Source: Candidatus Poseidoniaceae archaeon
Lineage (GTDB): Archaea > Thermoplasmatota > Poseidoniia > Poseidoniales > Poseidoniaceae
Direction of reading: 5' to 3'
Length of the DNA stretch: 9,780 nucleotides
Assembly (NCBI GenBank): GCA_013329865.1
Contig: DUJJ01000106.1
Location: 1-9,780 of the forward strand
Below are positions 1 to 7,184 of the stretch, piece after piece (positions within the stretch are counted from its first letter, which is position 1; every line of letters begins with the position of its first letter). Below the pieces are notes generated by a model that was not told the origin of the DNA, made no database searches, and worked only from the letters and a program-made list of their open reading frames with translations. The translations under genes were made by a program, and so were the position numbers.

Positions 1-2877
1 TAGGTAAATTCCTGCAATGGCAGCCAAAAAAGTCGCTATGCCACCCTGTTTTGGATGATTTGTCATTATCGGTAAGTGCGGCCTACCGTCCAATATTTGC
101 GTTGCAAACATGCTCAGAGCACGCTTTGGCCCAACCTCAATGAATACCCTTGCGCCGGATTCATACATTCTCTCCATTTGAGCAGTCCATTCAACGGATG
201 AGGCCATCTGAGGCGCTAGTTTCTCCAGCACTGCTGATTTTGCATCCTCGCCGTCCATAGCATAGAATTCCCCGTCGTAATTGGCTGTTATTGGAATCTT
301 AGGCCAATTAATTTCTAGCGTTTCAAGGAACCTACGCAGCGGTTCATTTGCTGGCGCAACGATGCGTGAATGGAAGGCGTGAGAGGTTGCTAACCGAGTT
401 GTTGAGAATCCTTTGGCTTCGAAGGCGCTCATTGCGGCCTTAACGGGGTCTGATTCTCCAGCAATTACTGTCATCTTTGGTGAGTTTTTGTTTGCCGCAA
501 TAACGTAACCATCCGTTTCTTCCAATACCTTGGCAACCTCCGAATATGGCGCGGTAACACTTGCCATCAAGCCTTTATCATCGATTTGCACTGAGCCCAT
601 CTCAGTACCACGGGCAGCAGAGGCTCGTAATGCCCCGTCCATGTTGAGGATTCCAGATGACATAAGCGCAGCATACTCTCCCAATGAGTGCCCGGCTACC
701 ATATCAGGATTTTGACCATGGGCATTGAGGAGTCGCTCAATTGCTAAGTCGGCCGTTAGCATCGCAGGTTGAGTATATTCAGTTTGTTTGAGTTTATGCT
801 CTGATTCGATCAATTCTTCCTTGGTAAGATTATTGCGGAGAACAAAGCTTGACAGCGTCTCTCCATCGAGGACATCAACCATGGTTTGGTCTGACTTTTC
901 CCATACCTTTTGCACCGCAGTATAGCGTTTGAACAAATCAAACGTCATACCAACATATTGGCTGCCCTGACCGGGATACATGTGGGCAATTTTAGCCCCT
1001 GCCGGTAATGCAGGCTCATCGGTAATTAAGACTCCTTGCGATTGTAAGAAGCCCCATTTCGCCTTGTCATCAATCGCCTTGGCTGCCAAACTGATTCGCT
1101 TGTTAAATTCTGCCCAAGAAGTTGCAATGATTGCCATTCTGTGAGAATCATTTTTCGAAAATTGTGAAGCATCATACAATTCTTTAGACAGCCTCCTGCC
1201 ACATGGATCATCATCGAATGAAGGCCCTGCAAATGATAAACTGGTGATTTTAGTCACCAAACCATCGATACTGTTTGATGAAACCAACAGTAAACCACCT
1301 TCTATCGATTTCAAGTCTTCATGCGTCATCGTCGGTTTGGCTGTTGTATCGAAAATAGATGCGGTGTTCGAGGCCGGTATGGTAGTGACTTGATTATTGG
1401 ACCATTGTTCTACTAGATTCTCGTGATATTGCAAATCAAAAGCTTCGAGAGCGATATGGAAATTGGTCCCACCAAAACCAAATGAGGAAATCCCAGCGCG
1501 TCTAGGGTGGAGGCTGGGAGCAACCCAATCTGTGGATTTTGTCGGTACGTAAAATGGGATGTTTGTCCAATCAACGGTCGGATTTGGTGTTTCAAAACCA
1601 GCCGACGGAGGTATCGTATTGTTATGTAATGCAAGTACTGCTTTCATGACCCCGGCAATGCCTGCTGCCGCTTTCAGGTGACCAATTTGGGATTTGATTG
1701 AACCCACAGCGACATGATCGCCACCGGAAAGTCCGGTCCATAGAGTGGATAAGGAGGATAGTTCTGTGGCATCCCCAACCTTGGTCGAGGTCCCGTGTGC
1801 CTCGACGAGACCGACAGTAGATGGTTCATATCCGGCTTGTTGATAGGCTCTTGCAATGGCTTGGATTTGTCCTCGTTGACTCGGCGCGGTAATCCCTTTA
1901 CCCCGACCATCTGAGGAACCCCCAACACCCCTGATTACAGCGTGGATAGTATCGCCATCACGCATCGCATCTGACAACCTTTTGAGAACCAGTGCTCCGG
2001 CACCTTCTCCCATAACGAAACCATTGGCTCGAGCATCGAAGGGCGTTGAGTGACTAGCCGATAAGGCTCCTATGGCACTAAATTTAGCAAAAGTTGCGGG
2101 ATCCATAGTTCGGTCTGACGCGCCGGCAAGCATTAGGTCAACCTGCCGGTTTTGGAGCAGCCTACACGCATCCAAAATTGCCGCCATGGATGAGGCACAA
2201 GCCGCATCGGTTGTATAATTCGGACCTTGGAGATTAAGCAGATTTGCCACACGCCCAGAGACAACGTTAGCGAGTTCTCCCGGCATTGTGTCCTCATCAA
2301 TTCTCGGACTGTTTTCGACAATCTCGGCCTTGAAATCATCAGCATTTTGTTCTGGCAAGCCGTGTTTAACTGCGACATTCTTTGTATGATTTGACCAAAC
2401 CCTGATGTTTGACAGATTGCGATTTTCACCTCCGAGAGCATTGGCGAAGATTACCCCACATTTTGAACGATCGAAGTCATTTGACCCACCATCATACCCT
2501 GCCTGTGTCAGGGCTGCAGCTGAGACCTCAACAGCCCACAGTTGGCATGGATCTATCTGCCCTAAGGTTCCTGGAGGTTGGCGCCAACGACGCCAATTAA
2601 ATTCAAAACCATCAACAAATGCTCCAATCTTAGCATAGGTGTATCCCTCTTCTATGTTGCCAGGGCCGCCTAATTTCCAAAAATCTTCCACTTTGCCAGG
2701 CCACCTCTCAGGCATCACCTCCTTGATGCTAACCTTGCCATGTTTGATATTCTGCCAAAATTCATCAACATCCTCAGCATCTGGCATCAGTGCACCTAAG
2801 CCAATAATTGCGACTGGTTCAAATGGATCTTGCAATAACCCTTCTGCAACCTTTCCGTCTGCCGTTGTAATGCTCAA
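1..2877 (-). CDS. KS-AT multidomain polyketide / PUFA-synthase-like enzyme (partial, C-terminus off left edge)
   Basis: The frame stays open for 959 codons from a TTG start at 2877 to the left edge. Residues about 18-480 form a beta-ketoacyl synthase: VAIIGLG near 22-28, active-site Cys227 in DAACASS, His361 in EAHGTST and His400 in GHLKAAAG complete the triad, and GFGGTN lies at 467-472. Residues about 625-935 form an acyltransferase: GQGSQ at 636-640, catalytic Ser731 in GHSLGEY, carboxylate-binding Arg756, and HAFHS with His836. HAFH is the malonyl-CoA-type motif. The order KS then AT, and the N-terminal region with PPGTLGQIDPCQLWAVE (101-117), resemble PfaA/HglE-type iterative secondary-lipid synthases. 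In PfaA, ACP repeats and KR follow; here they would lie off the window. The TTG is supported by a strong GAGGTG site overlapping the fabI stop. It probably works with the adjacent FabI. The product cannot be read from this part. Confidence 0.93.
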   Translation of the reverse strand, partial: MSITTADGKVAEGLLQDPFEPVAIIGLGALMPDAEDVDEFWQNIKHGKVSIKEVMPERWPGKVEDFWKLGGPGNIEEGYTYAKIGAFVDGFEFNWRRWRQPPGTLGQIDPCQLWAVEVSAAALTQAGYDGGSNDFDRSKCGVIFANALGGENRNLSNIRVWSNHTKNVAVKHGLPEQNADDFKAEIVENSPRIDEDTMPGELANVVSGRVANLLNLQGPNYTTDAACASSMAAILDACRLLQNRQVDLMLAGASDRTMDPATFAKFSAIGALSASHSTPFDARANGFVMGEGAGALVLKRLSDAMRDGDTIHAVIRGVGGSSDGRGKGITAPSQRGQIQAIARAYQQAGYEPSTVGLVEAHGTSTKVGDATELSSLSTLWTGLSGGDHVAVGSIKSQIGHLKAAAGIAGVMKAVLALHNNTIPPSAGFETPNPTVDWTNIPFYVPTKSTDWVAPSLHPRRAGISSFGFGGTNFHIALEAFDLQYHENLVEQWSNNQVTTIPASNTASIFDTTAKPTMTHEDLKSIEGGLLLVSSNSIDGLVTKITSLSFAGPSFDDDPCGRRLSKELYDASQFSKNDSHRMAIIATSWAEFNKRISLAAKAIDDKAKWGFLQSQGVLITDEPALPAGAKIAHMYPGQGSQYVGMTFDLFKRYTAVQKVWEKSDQTMVDVLDGETLSSFVLRNNLTKEELIESEHKLKQTEYTQPAMLTADLAIERLLNAHGQNPDMVAGHSLGEYAALMSSGILNMDGALRASAARGTEMGSVQIDDKGLMASVTAPYSEVAKVLEETDGYVIAANKNSPKMTVIAGESDPVKAAMSAFEAKGFSTTRLATSHAFHSRIVAPANEPLRRFLETLEINWPKIPITANYDGEFYAMDGEDAKSAVLEKLAPQMASSVEWTAQMERMYESGARVFIEVGPKRALSMFATQILDGRPHLPIMTNHPKQGGIATFLAAIAGIYL

Positions 2878-2881
2878 CTGA

Positions 2882-2888
2882 CCACCTC
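2882..2888 (-). promoter_or_regulatory. Shine-Dalgarno of the KS-AT gene, overlapping the fabI stop
   Basis: The minus strand reads GAGGTGG, then TCAG, then the TTG start. GAGGTG pairs fully with the CACCTC anti-SD of archaeal 16S rRNA, with about 5 nt to the start codon. The site overlaps the fabI TGA at 2887-2889. This decides the non-ATG start and suggests translational coupling of the two genes. Confidence 0.75.
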
Positions 2889-3681
2889 AATTATCCATTA
2901 TTGTTTCAGGAACCATAGTGATTGAATAGCCTGCATCGACATAAATACACTGACCAGTTACTCCACTAGACAATGGGCTTGCCAGCCAGAGTGTTGCACC
3001 AGCAACATCATTTTGGTTGACATTACGTCTGAGTGGAGCATTTCTTTCCACGTGGTCCAAAATATTCTCAAATCCAGGGATTCCTGAGGCGGCAATTGTT
3101 CTAATGGGTCCTGAGGAAATGGAATTTACCCGATGTCCATCTGGACCCAGATGACACGCAAGCTCGCGAGTCCAGCATTCCAGTGCCGCCTTGGCCATTG
3201 ACATGATACCATATGACGGTACGTAACGGTTTGACGCTGCGTAGGTAAGAGTAATTGTCGACGAGTTTGGGTTTAGATATGGTAGGCCAAACTTGAGACA
3301 GCGTTGCAGTGAGTTGGCTGAGATTGTCATAGCGGTATTGATATCGTGGTCTTCGACGAATAAGATCGGCCGATCAAAACAGGTCCTTGGAGCAAAACCA
3401 ATTGCATGAACCAGTATATCGGCTTTTTTTCCGGGATTATCAGCGCTAAACGCATCATAGAATTCTTTTGTTGTCTCATCGTTGGCCACATCTAGTGGGT
3501 AGAATCCCGCAATTTGTGGCAGTTTATCCTTCAACTGAAAAATCCTGCTACGAAAGCGCTTTTGATAGCCAAGGTAGAGGCTGACGCCGCTTTCTGCAAG
3601 CATCTTACAAATCGCCCAAGCGATTGAGTCTTCGCTAGCAACACCGAACACGAATGCCGTTTTCCCGTTGAGTTGTAACAT
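2887..3681 (-). CDS. fabI: Enoyl-[acyl-carrier-protein] reductase, FabI type
   Basis: A 264-residue short-chain dehydrogenase-fold protein, close to E. coli FabI in length (262). It would reduce the trans-2-enoyl-ACP double bond with NAD(P)H, the last step of each fatty-acid elongation cycle. Visible marks are the N-terminal FabI-type nucleotide-binding segment FGVASEDSIAWAI (12-24), Tyr147, Tyr157 and Lys164 with the spacing of the E. coli active site (146/156/163), and the hallmark SGPIRTIAASGI at 190-201. The C-terminal GQCIYVDAGYSI is typical SDR/FabI. The start was chosen at 3681 because AGGTG lies 8 nt upstream and because the FabI fold begins at once after it. The frame can be extended 20 codons to 3741, but that extension has no ribosome site and no family match. 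The gene sits 9 nt before the KS-AT synthase, which suggests a supply of enoyl reduction in trans. Confidence 0.93.
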   Translation of the reverse strand: MLQLNGKTAFVFGVASEDSIAWAICKMLAESGVSLYLGYQKRFRSRIFQLKDKLPQIAGFYPLDVANDETTKEFYDAFSADNPGKKADILVHAIGFAPRTCFDRPILFVEDHDINTAMTISANSLQRCLKFGLPYLNPNSSTITLTYAASNRYVPSYGIMSMAKAALECWTRELACHLGPDGHRVNSISSGPIRTIAASGIPGFENILDHVERNAPLRRNVNQNDVAGATLWLASPLSSGVTGQCIYVDAGYSITMVPETIMDN

Positions 3682-3800
3682 AGCACAGCCACCTATTACA
3701 AGGTTGGCAGACCACACTCGCTCTTTGACTGTTACCATCAAAAATGTTGAAAATAGGTCAAAATCGATAGTCAGGATTCTTGGCGAATCGTTAGACTAAA
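3682..3800 (-). promoter_or_regulatory. 119-nt intergenic region: probable T-rich terminator and/or fabI promoter
   Basis: This gap lies between the stop of the acidic-tail membrane protein and the fabI start. On the minus strand it holds a 5-bp inverted repeat GATTC-GCCAA-GAATC (3775-3789), followed by a T-rich stretch with GATTTTGACC, CTATTTTC and CATTTTTG (about 3738-3767). Oligo-T runs are the usual archaeal termination signal, and the same AT-rich stretch is at a workable distance for a fabI promoter. No clear TATA/BRE consensus is visible, so the assignment is tentative. Confidence 0.3.
3690..3694 (-). promoter_or_regulatory. Shine-Dalgarno that sets the fabI start
   Basis: The minus strand reads AGGTG 8 nt before the ATG at 3681. 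The upstream alternatives (TTG at 3741, ATG at 3738) have only T-rich sequence in front of them, so this site supports the shorter 264-residue FabI. Confidence 0.6.
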
Positions 3801-4877
3801 TCAAAATTCTTCGAGCAAATCATCAAATTCATCGGTGTCAATATCGATGTCATCCAAGTCGCTGAACAAGTCATCAAACTCATCTTGTTCTGGTTCGTCC
3901 AGTTCAATGGTCGGCTCTTCAGTTACTTTTTTAGCAGCCCGCTTGCGTATAGACCGAGATACTATGCCGATTAGTAGTAAGAACAGAATTATTCCGCCAG
4001 CTATTGCACCATAAAGCATCAAATCATCCTCGCCAACCTCACTAATACCACCTGTTAATGTTCCAGATGACTGAGTCGACTCAACTGAGACTGGAATCAT
4101 TGTCTCGCTTAGGTCAGCGTTGGCATCATTGGTTGAACTAGCTTGGAATTGAAAATCAAAATTTGTCGTCGTATCTAAATCGTCTGGGGCAAGAATTTTG
4201 ATTTCCCTCATCGTTGAGGTTGCCCCCATAGCCAAATCTTCTGCAACGAACTCTGAACCGATGAAACTGAACCCTTGTTGCTTCAAATCGTTAATATTAG
4301 CGATATCGACCCTGACCCTGTCATTGTCATTACCCTTGTTAGTAAATTGTAGGTTGATTGAAAATTCACTACCCGATTCTACCTTCCTCGTCGATACATC
4401 ATTAATTCTGAGCTCTACTGCACCGTATGTAGCGATTTCAAGCGAGTCTGAGAAAGAATCATTTTCCCTCGGAAACGGTTCATTGAGGGGTATGGAATTC
4501 CACTCAGTAACCGTAGCAAATATGTCGAACTCGTAACTATTGCTTGAGGCTTGTTTTGTTGTTCCGCTAAAGGTAACTGTGAATTCTTCCGATTCCCCCG
4601 CTTCGACGCTGTATTCTCCGGTTGCACCTAACATATCGGCGGTTGCTCCACCATTCCACTCATTGGTAATTTCAATTTTCGATGCGCCAACCGTCGCAGT
4701 ATTTTCTATCGTGCAAACCATCTCTACGGGTGCGTAACCTGCTGGACTGACATCCATTTCAGCTGGTGAATCACATGTTAGGTTTACCCCAAAAACTGGG
4801 TTTTGCGCTCCTGCTACCGGAATTAGTGGCAGTAGAAATACTGCAATTATCAACACCCCCAAACCAGCACGCTTCAT
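3801..4877 (-). CDS. Secreted membrane-anchored protein with two beta-domain-like segments and acidic cytoplasmic tail
   Basis: I do not recognise a named family. The 358-residue protein begins with a clear signal peptide: KR, a hydrophobic core (about 6-20), and a likely cut after VAGA near residue 24. The body (25-280) is beta-rich and has two segments like CARDB/NEW3 Ig-like folds, around 28-150 and 150-265. Cys35 and Cys55 may pair. A single membrane helix lies at about 286-307, then the basic stop-transfer RSIRKRAAKK and a 39-residue tail dominated by Asp/Glu, in which DEFDDLFSDL recurs as DEFDDLLEEF. Topology is therefore outside domains, one helix and an acidic inside tail. The start at 4877 was chosen because it opens the signal peptide. 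An ATG at 4907 would add 10 residues, and a start at 5006 would overlap the TatD gene. There is no clear ribosome site, so the transcript may be leaderless. Confidence 0.8.
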   Translation of the reverse strand: MKRAGLGVLIIAVFLLPLIPVAGAQNPVFGVNLTCDSPAEMDVSPAGYAPVEMVCTIENTATVGASKIEITNEWNGGATADMLGATGEYSVEAGESEEFTVTFSGTTKQASSNSYEFDIFATVTEWNSIPLNEPFPRENDSFSDSLEIATYGAVELRINDVSTRKVESGSEFSINLQFTNKGNDNDRVRVDIANINDLKQQGFSFIGSEFVAEDLAMGATSTMREIKILAPDDLDTTTNFDFQFQASSTNDANADLSETMIPVSVESTQSSGTLTGGISEVGEDDLMLYGAIAGGIILFLLLIGIVSRSIRKRAAKKVTEEPTIELDEPEQDEFDDLFSDLDDIDIDTDEFDDLLEEF

Positions 4878-4899
4878 GTTGAACCAGTTGCCGGTAAGG

Positions 4900-4917
4900 A
4901 CATTCATTGATGAATGT
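4900..4917. repeat. Perfect 8+8 palindrome upstream of the membrane-protein gene (candidate operator)
   Basis: ACATTCAT and ATGAATGT are exact inverted arms around a 2-nt spacer. The centre is about 32 nt upstream of the preferred start at 4877, in the region where archaeal promoter or operator elements sit if the mRNA is leaderless or short-leadered. It could be a binding site for a dimeric regulator or an mRNA hairpin. An alternative ATG (4905-4907) lies inside it. Confidence 0.45.
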
Positions 4918-4921
4918 GCTG

Positions 4922-4940
4922 GAAAAATGTCCGCTTTTTC
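4922..4940 (-). terminator. Hairpin with oligo-T arm directly after the TatD-family gene
   Basis: On the minus strand, GAAAAA, a 7-nt loop GCGGACA, and TTTTTC form a perfect 6-bp inverted repeat that starts 2 nt after the TGA at 4942-4944. The T5 arm matches an archaeal T-rich termination signal. The stem is AT-only except for one pair, so it would be weak as an intrinsic hairpin; the T-run may matter more. Confidence 0.4.
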
Positions 4941-4941
4941 T

Positions 4942-5838
4942 TCACTCTTGGCCGTATAATCTGTTAGGCAAATCAACATGGGCTCGCCACAATAATTCCT
5001 CATCAATTCCGGCGGCTAACAACTGGTTAGTCCGCTTAGGGACAGTTTTGGGCCCGAGCACTGCACCGGGTCTGCGTAAATCATCCATGTAATCCGTTTC
5101 TAGAAGAAAACCATGACTACACTGTTCGGCGGTTTCTAGCAATGTGGCTATTGCACCCTTACCGGCTAGTACACTAGGAGTCAGTCCTTGGGTTACTTCG
5201 GCGTTAACATTGGGTGGTGAGTAATGTCTAATCAGACGTTCTTTTGGCAGACCAGATTTGTCCGCCATTCTTGCCATATCACGATATGTTGATTCAAGTT
5301 CTCCCTCAACGTGCAATTGTAAGGCAAAGCCCTCATTTGCTGCGAGGGTCATAGTCTCACTCAACAAATCGTTTGATAAATCCCAAATTTCTTGACTTAC
5401 ATCCCAGTGTGGTCTACCAACTTCACCTATTGCATGCGCTTTGCCTTCATGATAGAACTTTACCGCCTCGGCAACACTATCACGATAATTTTCCATTGCC
5501 ATTTCTTTGCCTTTTGCTCCATCTAGTTCAACCCACTCGATGAATTGACGCGCAAAGGCAGCAGGATGAGGCCCGAGAACTACTCTGACACTTAGACCAA
5601 GTTCGGATCTAACTGATTCTGCCATGTCTATCGTATTTTGATATGCGGCTTTGTGGCCCTGTTTGGTGGTTGGTGGTGCAGCGAAATCTGGACAATGGAT
5701 TAGGACAATATTGGTGCCACCTGCGTTCTTAAAATCCCGTGCAGCATCGAGATATCTACCGTTTCTATTCAGATGAAAGTGATTATCTAAAATCGGCCCG
5801 TGCCATGCAAGCCTTTGATTAGACATATTACCACTCAC
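4942..5838 (-). CDS. TatD-family metal-dependent hydrolase
   Basis: A 298-residue TIM-barrel hydrolase of the TatD type, probably cytoplasmic. Family members are metal-dependent nucleases or related phosphodiester hydrolases; the substrate here is not known. The expected metal ligands are all visible: His20 and His22 in DNHFHL, Glu139 in IGEVGRPHW, His176 in LQLHVEG, His205 in RHYSPP, and Asp249 in LLETDY. The form with GPILDNHFHL and AGGTNIVLIH resembles archaeal TatD-related proteins more than bacterial TatD. The GTG start at 5838 gives a 4-nt overlap (GTGA) with the stop of the TBP-like gene, suggesting coupled translation. An ATG at 5826 (residue 5) is a real alternative and would leave all ligands intact. 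No strong ribosome site precedes either. A T-rich hairpin follows the stop, so this is probably the last gene of its unit. Confidence 0.9.
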   Translation of the reverse strand: MSGNMSNQRLAWHGPILDNHFHLNRNGRYLDAARDFKNAGGTNIVLIHCPDFAAPPTTKQGHKAAYQNTIDMAESVRSELGLSVRVVLGPHPAAFARQFIEWVELDGAKGKEMAMENYRDSVAEAVKFYHEGKAHAIGEVGRPHWDVSQEIWDLSNDLLSETMTLAANEGFALQLHVEGELESTYRDMARMADKSGLPKERLIRHYSPPNVNAEVTQGLTPSVLAGKGAIATLLETAEQCSHGFLLETDYMDDLRRPGAVLGPKTVPKRTNQLLAAGIDEELLWRAHVDLPNRLYGQE

Positions 5839-6371
5839 AACAGTAGGTTATTTTCCTGCAGTTGTGTTTTCCAAAATACTGCAGACATCGCCACCATATT
5901 AGGGTGCCTGGCATCACTAGCAACACACTTGCCATTAGCCCAGACATACAGCTTTAGGTTATGCCGAGTGTCTTGAATTATTGCGCACTCCAACCGCTGG
6001 TCATAAGTTGAATTACCTCCAGTGAAAGTTTTGTCCATAGCTTCAACATTGACTCCTGAATCAAAATTAAAGGAGGCAATTACCGGTCCTAATTCTGTTT
6101 GGAGTCCAGTATCATCAAGCCCCAGACGGAGTAACAGTTCTTTGGCTGCAGCACGGGCGACTTCAACCCTGTGTGTCCCGTGAACAACGATTCTCCCAGC
6201 CTCGTCGATGATTATAGTTGCGCGCGGCTTCTCCAGGGCCTTAACGACAATATTGCCATTTTTTTGCCCCGCTAACTGCGAAATAACAGCATCATGATCA
6301 ACTGGCGATGTCGGGACGAATCTAACCAATTGATTTTCGACTCTGACATCAACTCCGCTTGTCGCCATCAT
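5835..6371 (-). CDS. Divergent TATA-binding-protein (TBP)-fold protein
   Basis: At 178 residues it has the usual length of archaeal TBP (about 180), and it shows the two-repeat TBP plan. In repeat 1, EKPRATIIIDEAGRIVVHGT (47-66), followed by a helix through RAAAKELLLRLG, matches the TBP pattern with PKxTxLIFxSGKIVxTGAK and its helix. In repeat 2, PVIASFNFDSGVNVEAM (96-112) and LKLYVWANGKCVASDA (139-154) match the equivalent strands. The residues that insert into TATA DNA in classical TBP are changed: by eye, Asp56 and Trp144 fall where Phe is expected, and the FPG element is missing in both repeats. It may be a TBP paralogue with altered specificity or a TBP-fold protein with another job. Two ATGs in tandem (6371 and 6368) follow GGAGG (6376-6380); the second has better spacing, while the first overlaps the preceding stop as ATGA. 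Confidence 0.72.
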   Translation of the reverse strand: MMATSGVDVRVENQLVRFVPTSPVDHDAVISQLAGQKNGNIVVKALEKPRATIIIDEAGRIVVHGTHRVEVARAAAKELLLRLGLDDTGLQTELGPVIASFNFDSGVNVEAMDKTFTGGNSTYDQRLECAIIQDTRHNLKLYVWANGKCVASDARHPNMVAMSAVFWKTQLQENNLLL

Positions 6372-7174
6372 TCTTCCTCCAAATCCACCCTAGAGGTCTT
6401 GTTTGATGAATTCTCCTCTACATCCGGCAACTTTGCTAATTGATTGAACATAGCGGAGCGCCACGGCATGAATAACGGTACGAGTAGGACTGCTTCCTTA
6501 CCGAAATCTGTCCGTAATTCCTTAAGTGCTCCCCTGAGGCGAGATGCAAAGCGAGTGTTCCGACTCTGTGAAATCTGCTCGCCAATCAGCCATTCATTCA
6601 TGTCCCACCATGTGGCGCATAAAACCGCAGCGGAGGACAAATTAGCACTAACTCCTTTTGGTGGTTTTTGGGCCTCGAAGATGTTAACTTTGACTCGTTT
6701 TCGCCATTTTTTCCCAACGGTAACAAGAGCCAGTAATTTTTTCCAACGGGAAACTTCCCTAGCCTCAGCAATCATGTGAGCCTCCCACTCCTCATCATCC
6801 AGTTCTGGTTCAATGAAAAATACCGGCCGATTATGCCGTTGTGCAAGCCTGTGGACTCTCCTCGGCTCTGGGTCAGGAAAGCGACCTGAAGTGACATCTT
6901 CAATCTGAGTTACCTCCTCAAGAAAGATACCCATTGTGCCGCCCGAAACCAGACCGTGAGCGAGATTTACTCCGCTTGATTCCGCCTCATCTTTTTCTTC
7001 TTGTTCCCACAACTCGACTACTTCATCTGACTCTAATAGACCAAGTCCGTGCCATTCAATTGCTGGACGTAATTTGCGCGGAAAGACAACTGTAGGAATT
7101 GTGCCATGGAGGATAATCTTGCCGCCATCGGGGTCATCCCACACAAGGTCGTTCCATCCTAGCCTAGAGGACAT
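6368..7174 (-). CDS. Uncharacterised protein, possibly degenerate TraB/Tiki-like
   Basis: A 268-residue protein with no signal peptide or membrane helix, so probably cytoplasmic. I do not recognise it with confidence. Several segments follow the order seen in the TraB/PrgY (Tiki) superfamily: an N-terminal strand KIILHGTIPTVVF (19-31), where TraB has a GTAH-type motif; a central RHNRPVFFIEPELDDEEW (113-130) followed by a basic helix with WKKLLAL; and a C-terminal SRNTRFASRLRGALKEL, then a strand AVLLVPLFMPW, where TraB has an ERDxxMAxxL helix and a GAGH strand. If this reading is right, the His of both glycine motifs is replaced by Pro, so it would lack the usual active site. It starts 10 nt after the surface-protein stop and ends in a 4-nt overlap (ATGA) with the TBP-like gene, so the three belong to one unit. 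Weak purine-rich GAGTGAG precedes the ATG. Confidence 0.75.
   Translation of the reverse strand: MSSRLGWNDLVWDDPDGGKIILHGTIPTVVFPRKLRPAIEWHGLGLLESDEVVELWEQEEKDEAESSGVNLAHGLVSGGTMGIFLEEVTQIEDVTSGRFPDPEPRRVHRLAQRHNRPVFFIEPELDDEEWEAHMIAEAREVSRWKKLLALVTVGKKWRKRVKVNIFEAQKPPKGVSANLSSAAVLCATWWDMNEWLIGEQISQSRNTRFASRLRGALKELRTDFGKEAVLLVPLFMPWRSAMFNQLAKLPDVEENSSNKTSRVDLEEE
6376..6380 (-). promoter_or_regulatory. Shine-Dalgarno of the TBP-like gene
   Basis: GGAGG on the minus strand lies 4 nt before the ATG at 6371 and 7 nt before the ATG at 6368. It sits inside the last codons of the preceding gene, as is usual for coupled genes. The spacing slightly favours the second ATG, which shortens the protein by one residue. 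Confidence 0.6.
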
Positions 7175-7184
7175 TAGAACTCAC

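Noticed and set aside
2405..2881. Short plus-strand ORFs opposite the ketosynthase region, and minus-strand ones in other frames between 1026 and 2441.
   Set aside because: They are shadows of the 959-codon KS-AT frame, which carries intact catalytic motifs throughout; none shows a domain or a ribosome site.
3682..3741. A 20-residue N-terminal extension of FabI starting at 3741.
   Set aside because: No ribosome site precedes it, FabI proteins start directly at the nucleotide-binding strand, and a good AGGTG site lies before the ATG at 3681.
4198..4737. Plus-strand ORFs of 112 and 65 codons opposite the acidic-tail membrane protein.
   Set aside because: They are antisense to a gene with a coherent signal peptide, membrane helix and tail, and their composition reflects the complementary strand.
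4878..5006. N-terminal extension of the acidic-tail membrane protein up to 5006 (43 residues before the signal peptide).
   Set aside because: It overlaps the 3' end of the TatD-family gene, puts a polar stretch before a clear signal peptide, and has no ribosome site.
6444..6779. Plus-strand ORF of 111 codons opposite the 268-residue protein.
   Set aside because: The minus-strand gene is coupled by a 10-nt gap and a 4-nt overlap to its neighbours; the plus ORF has no recognisable feature.
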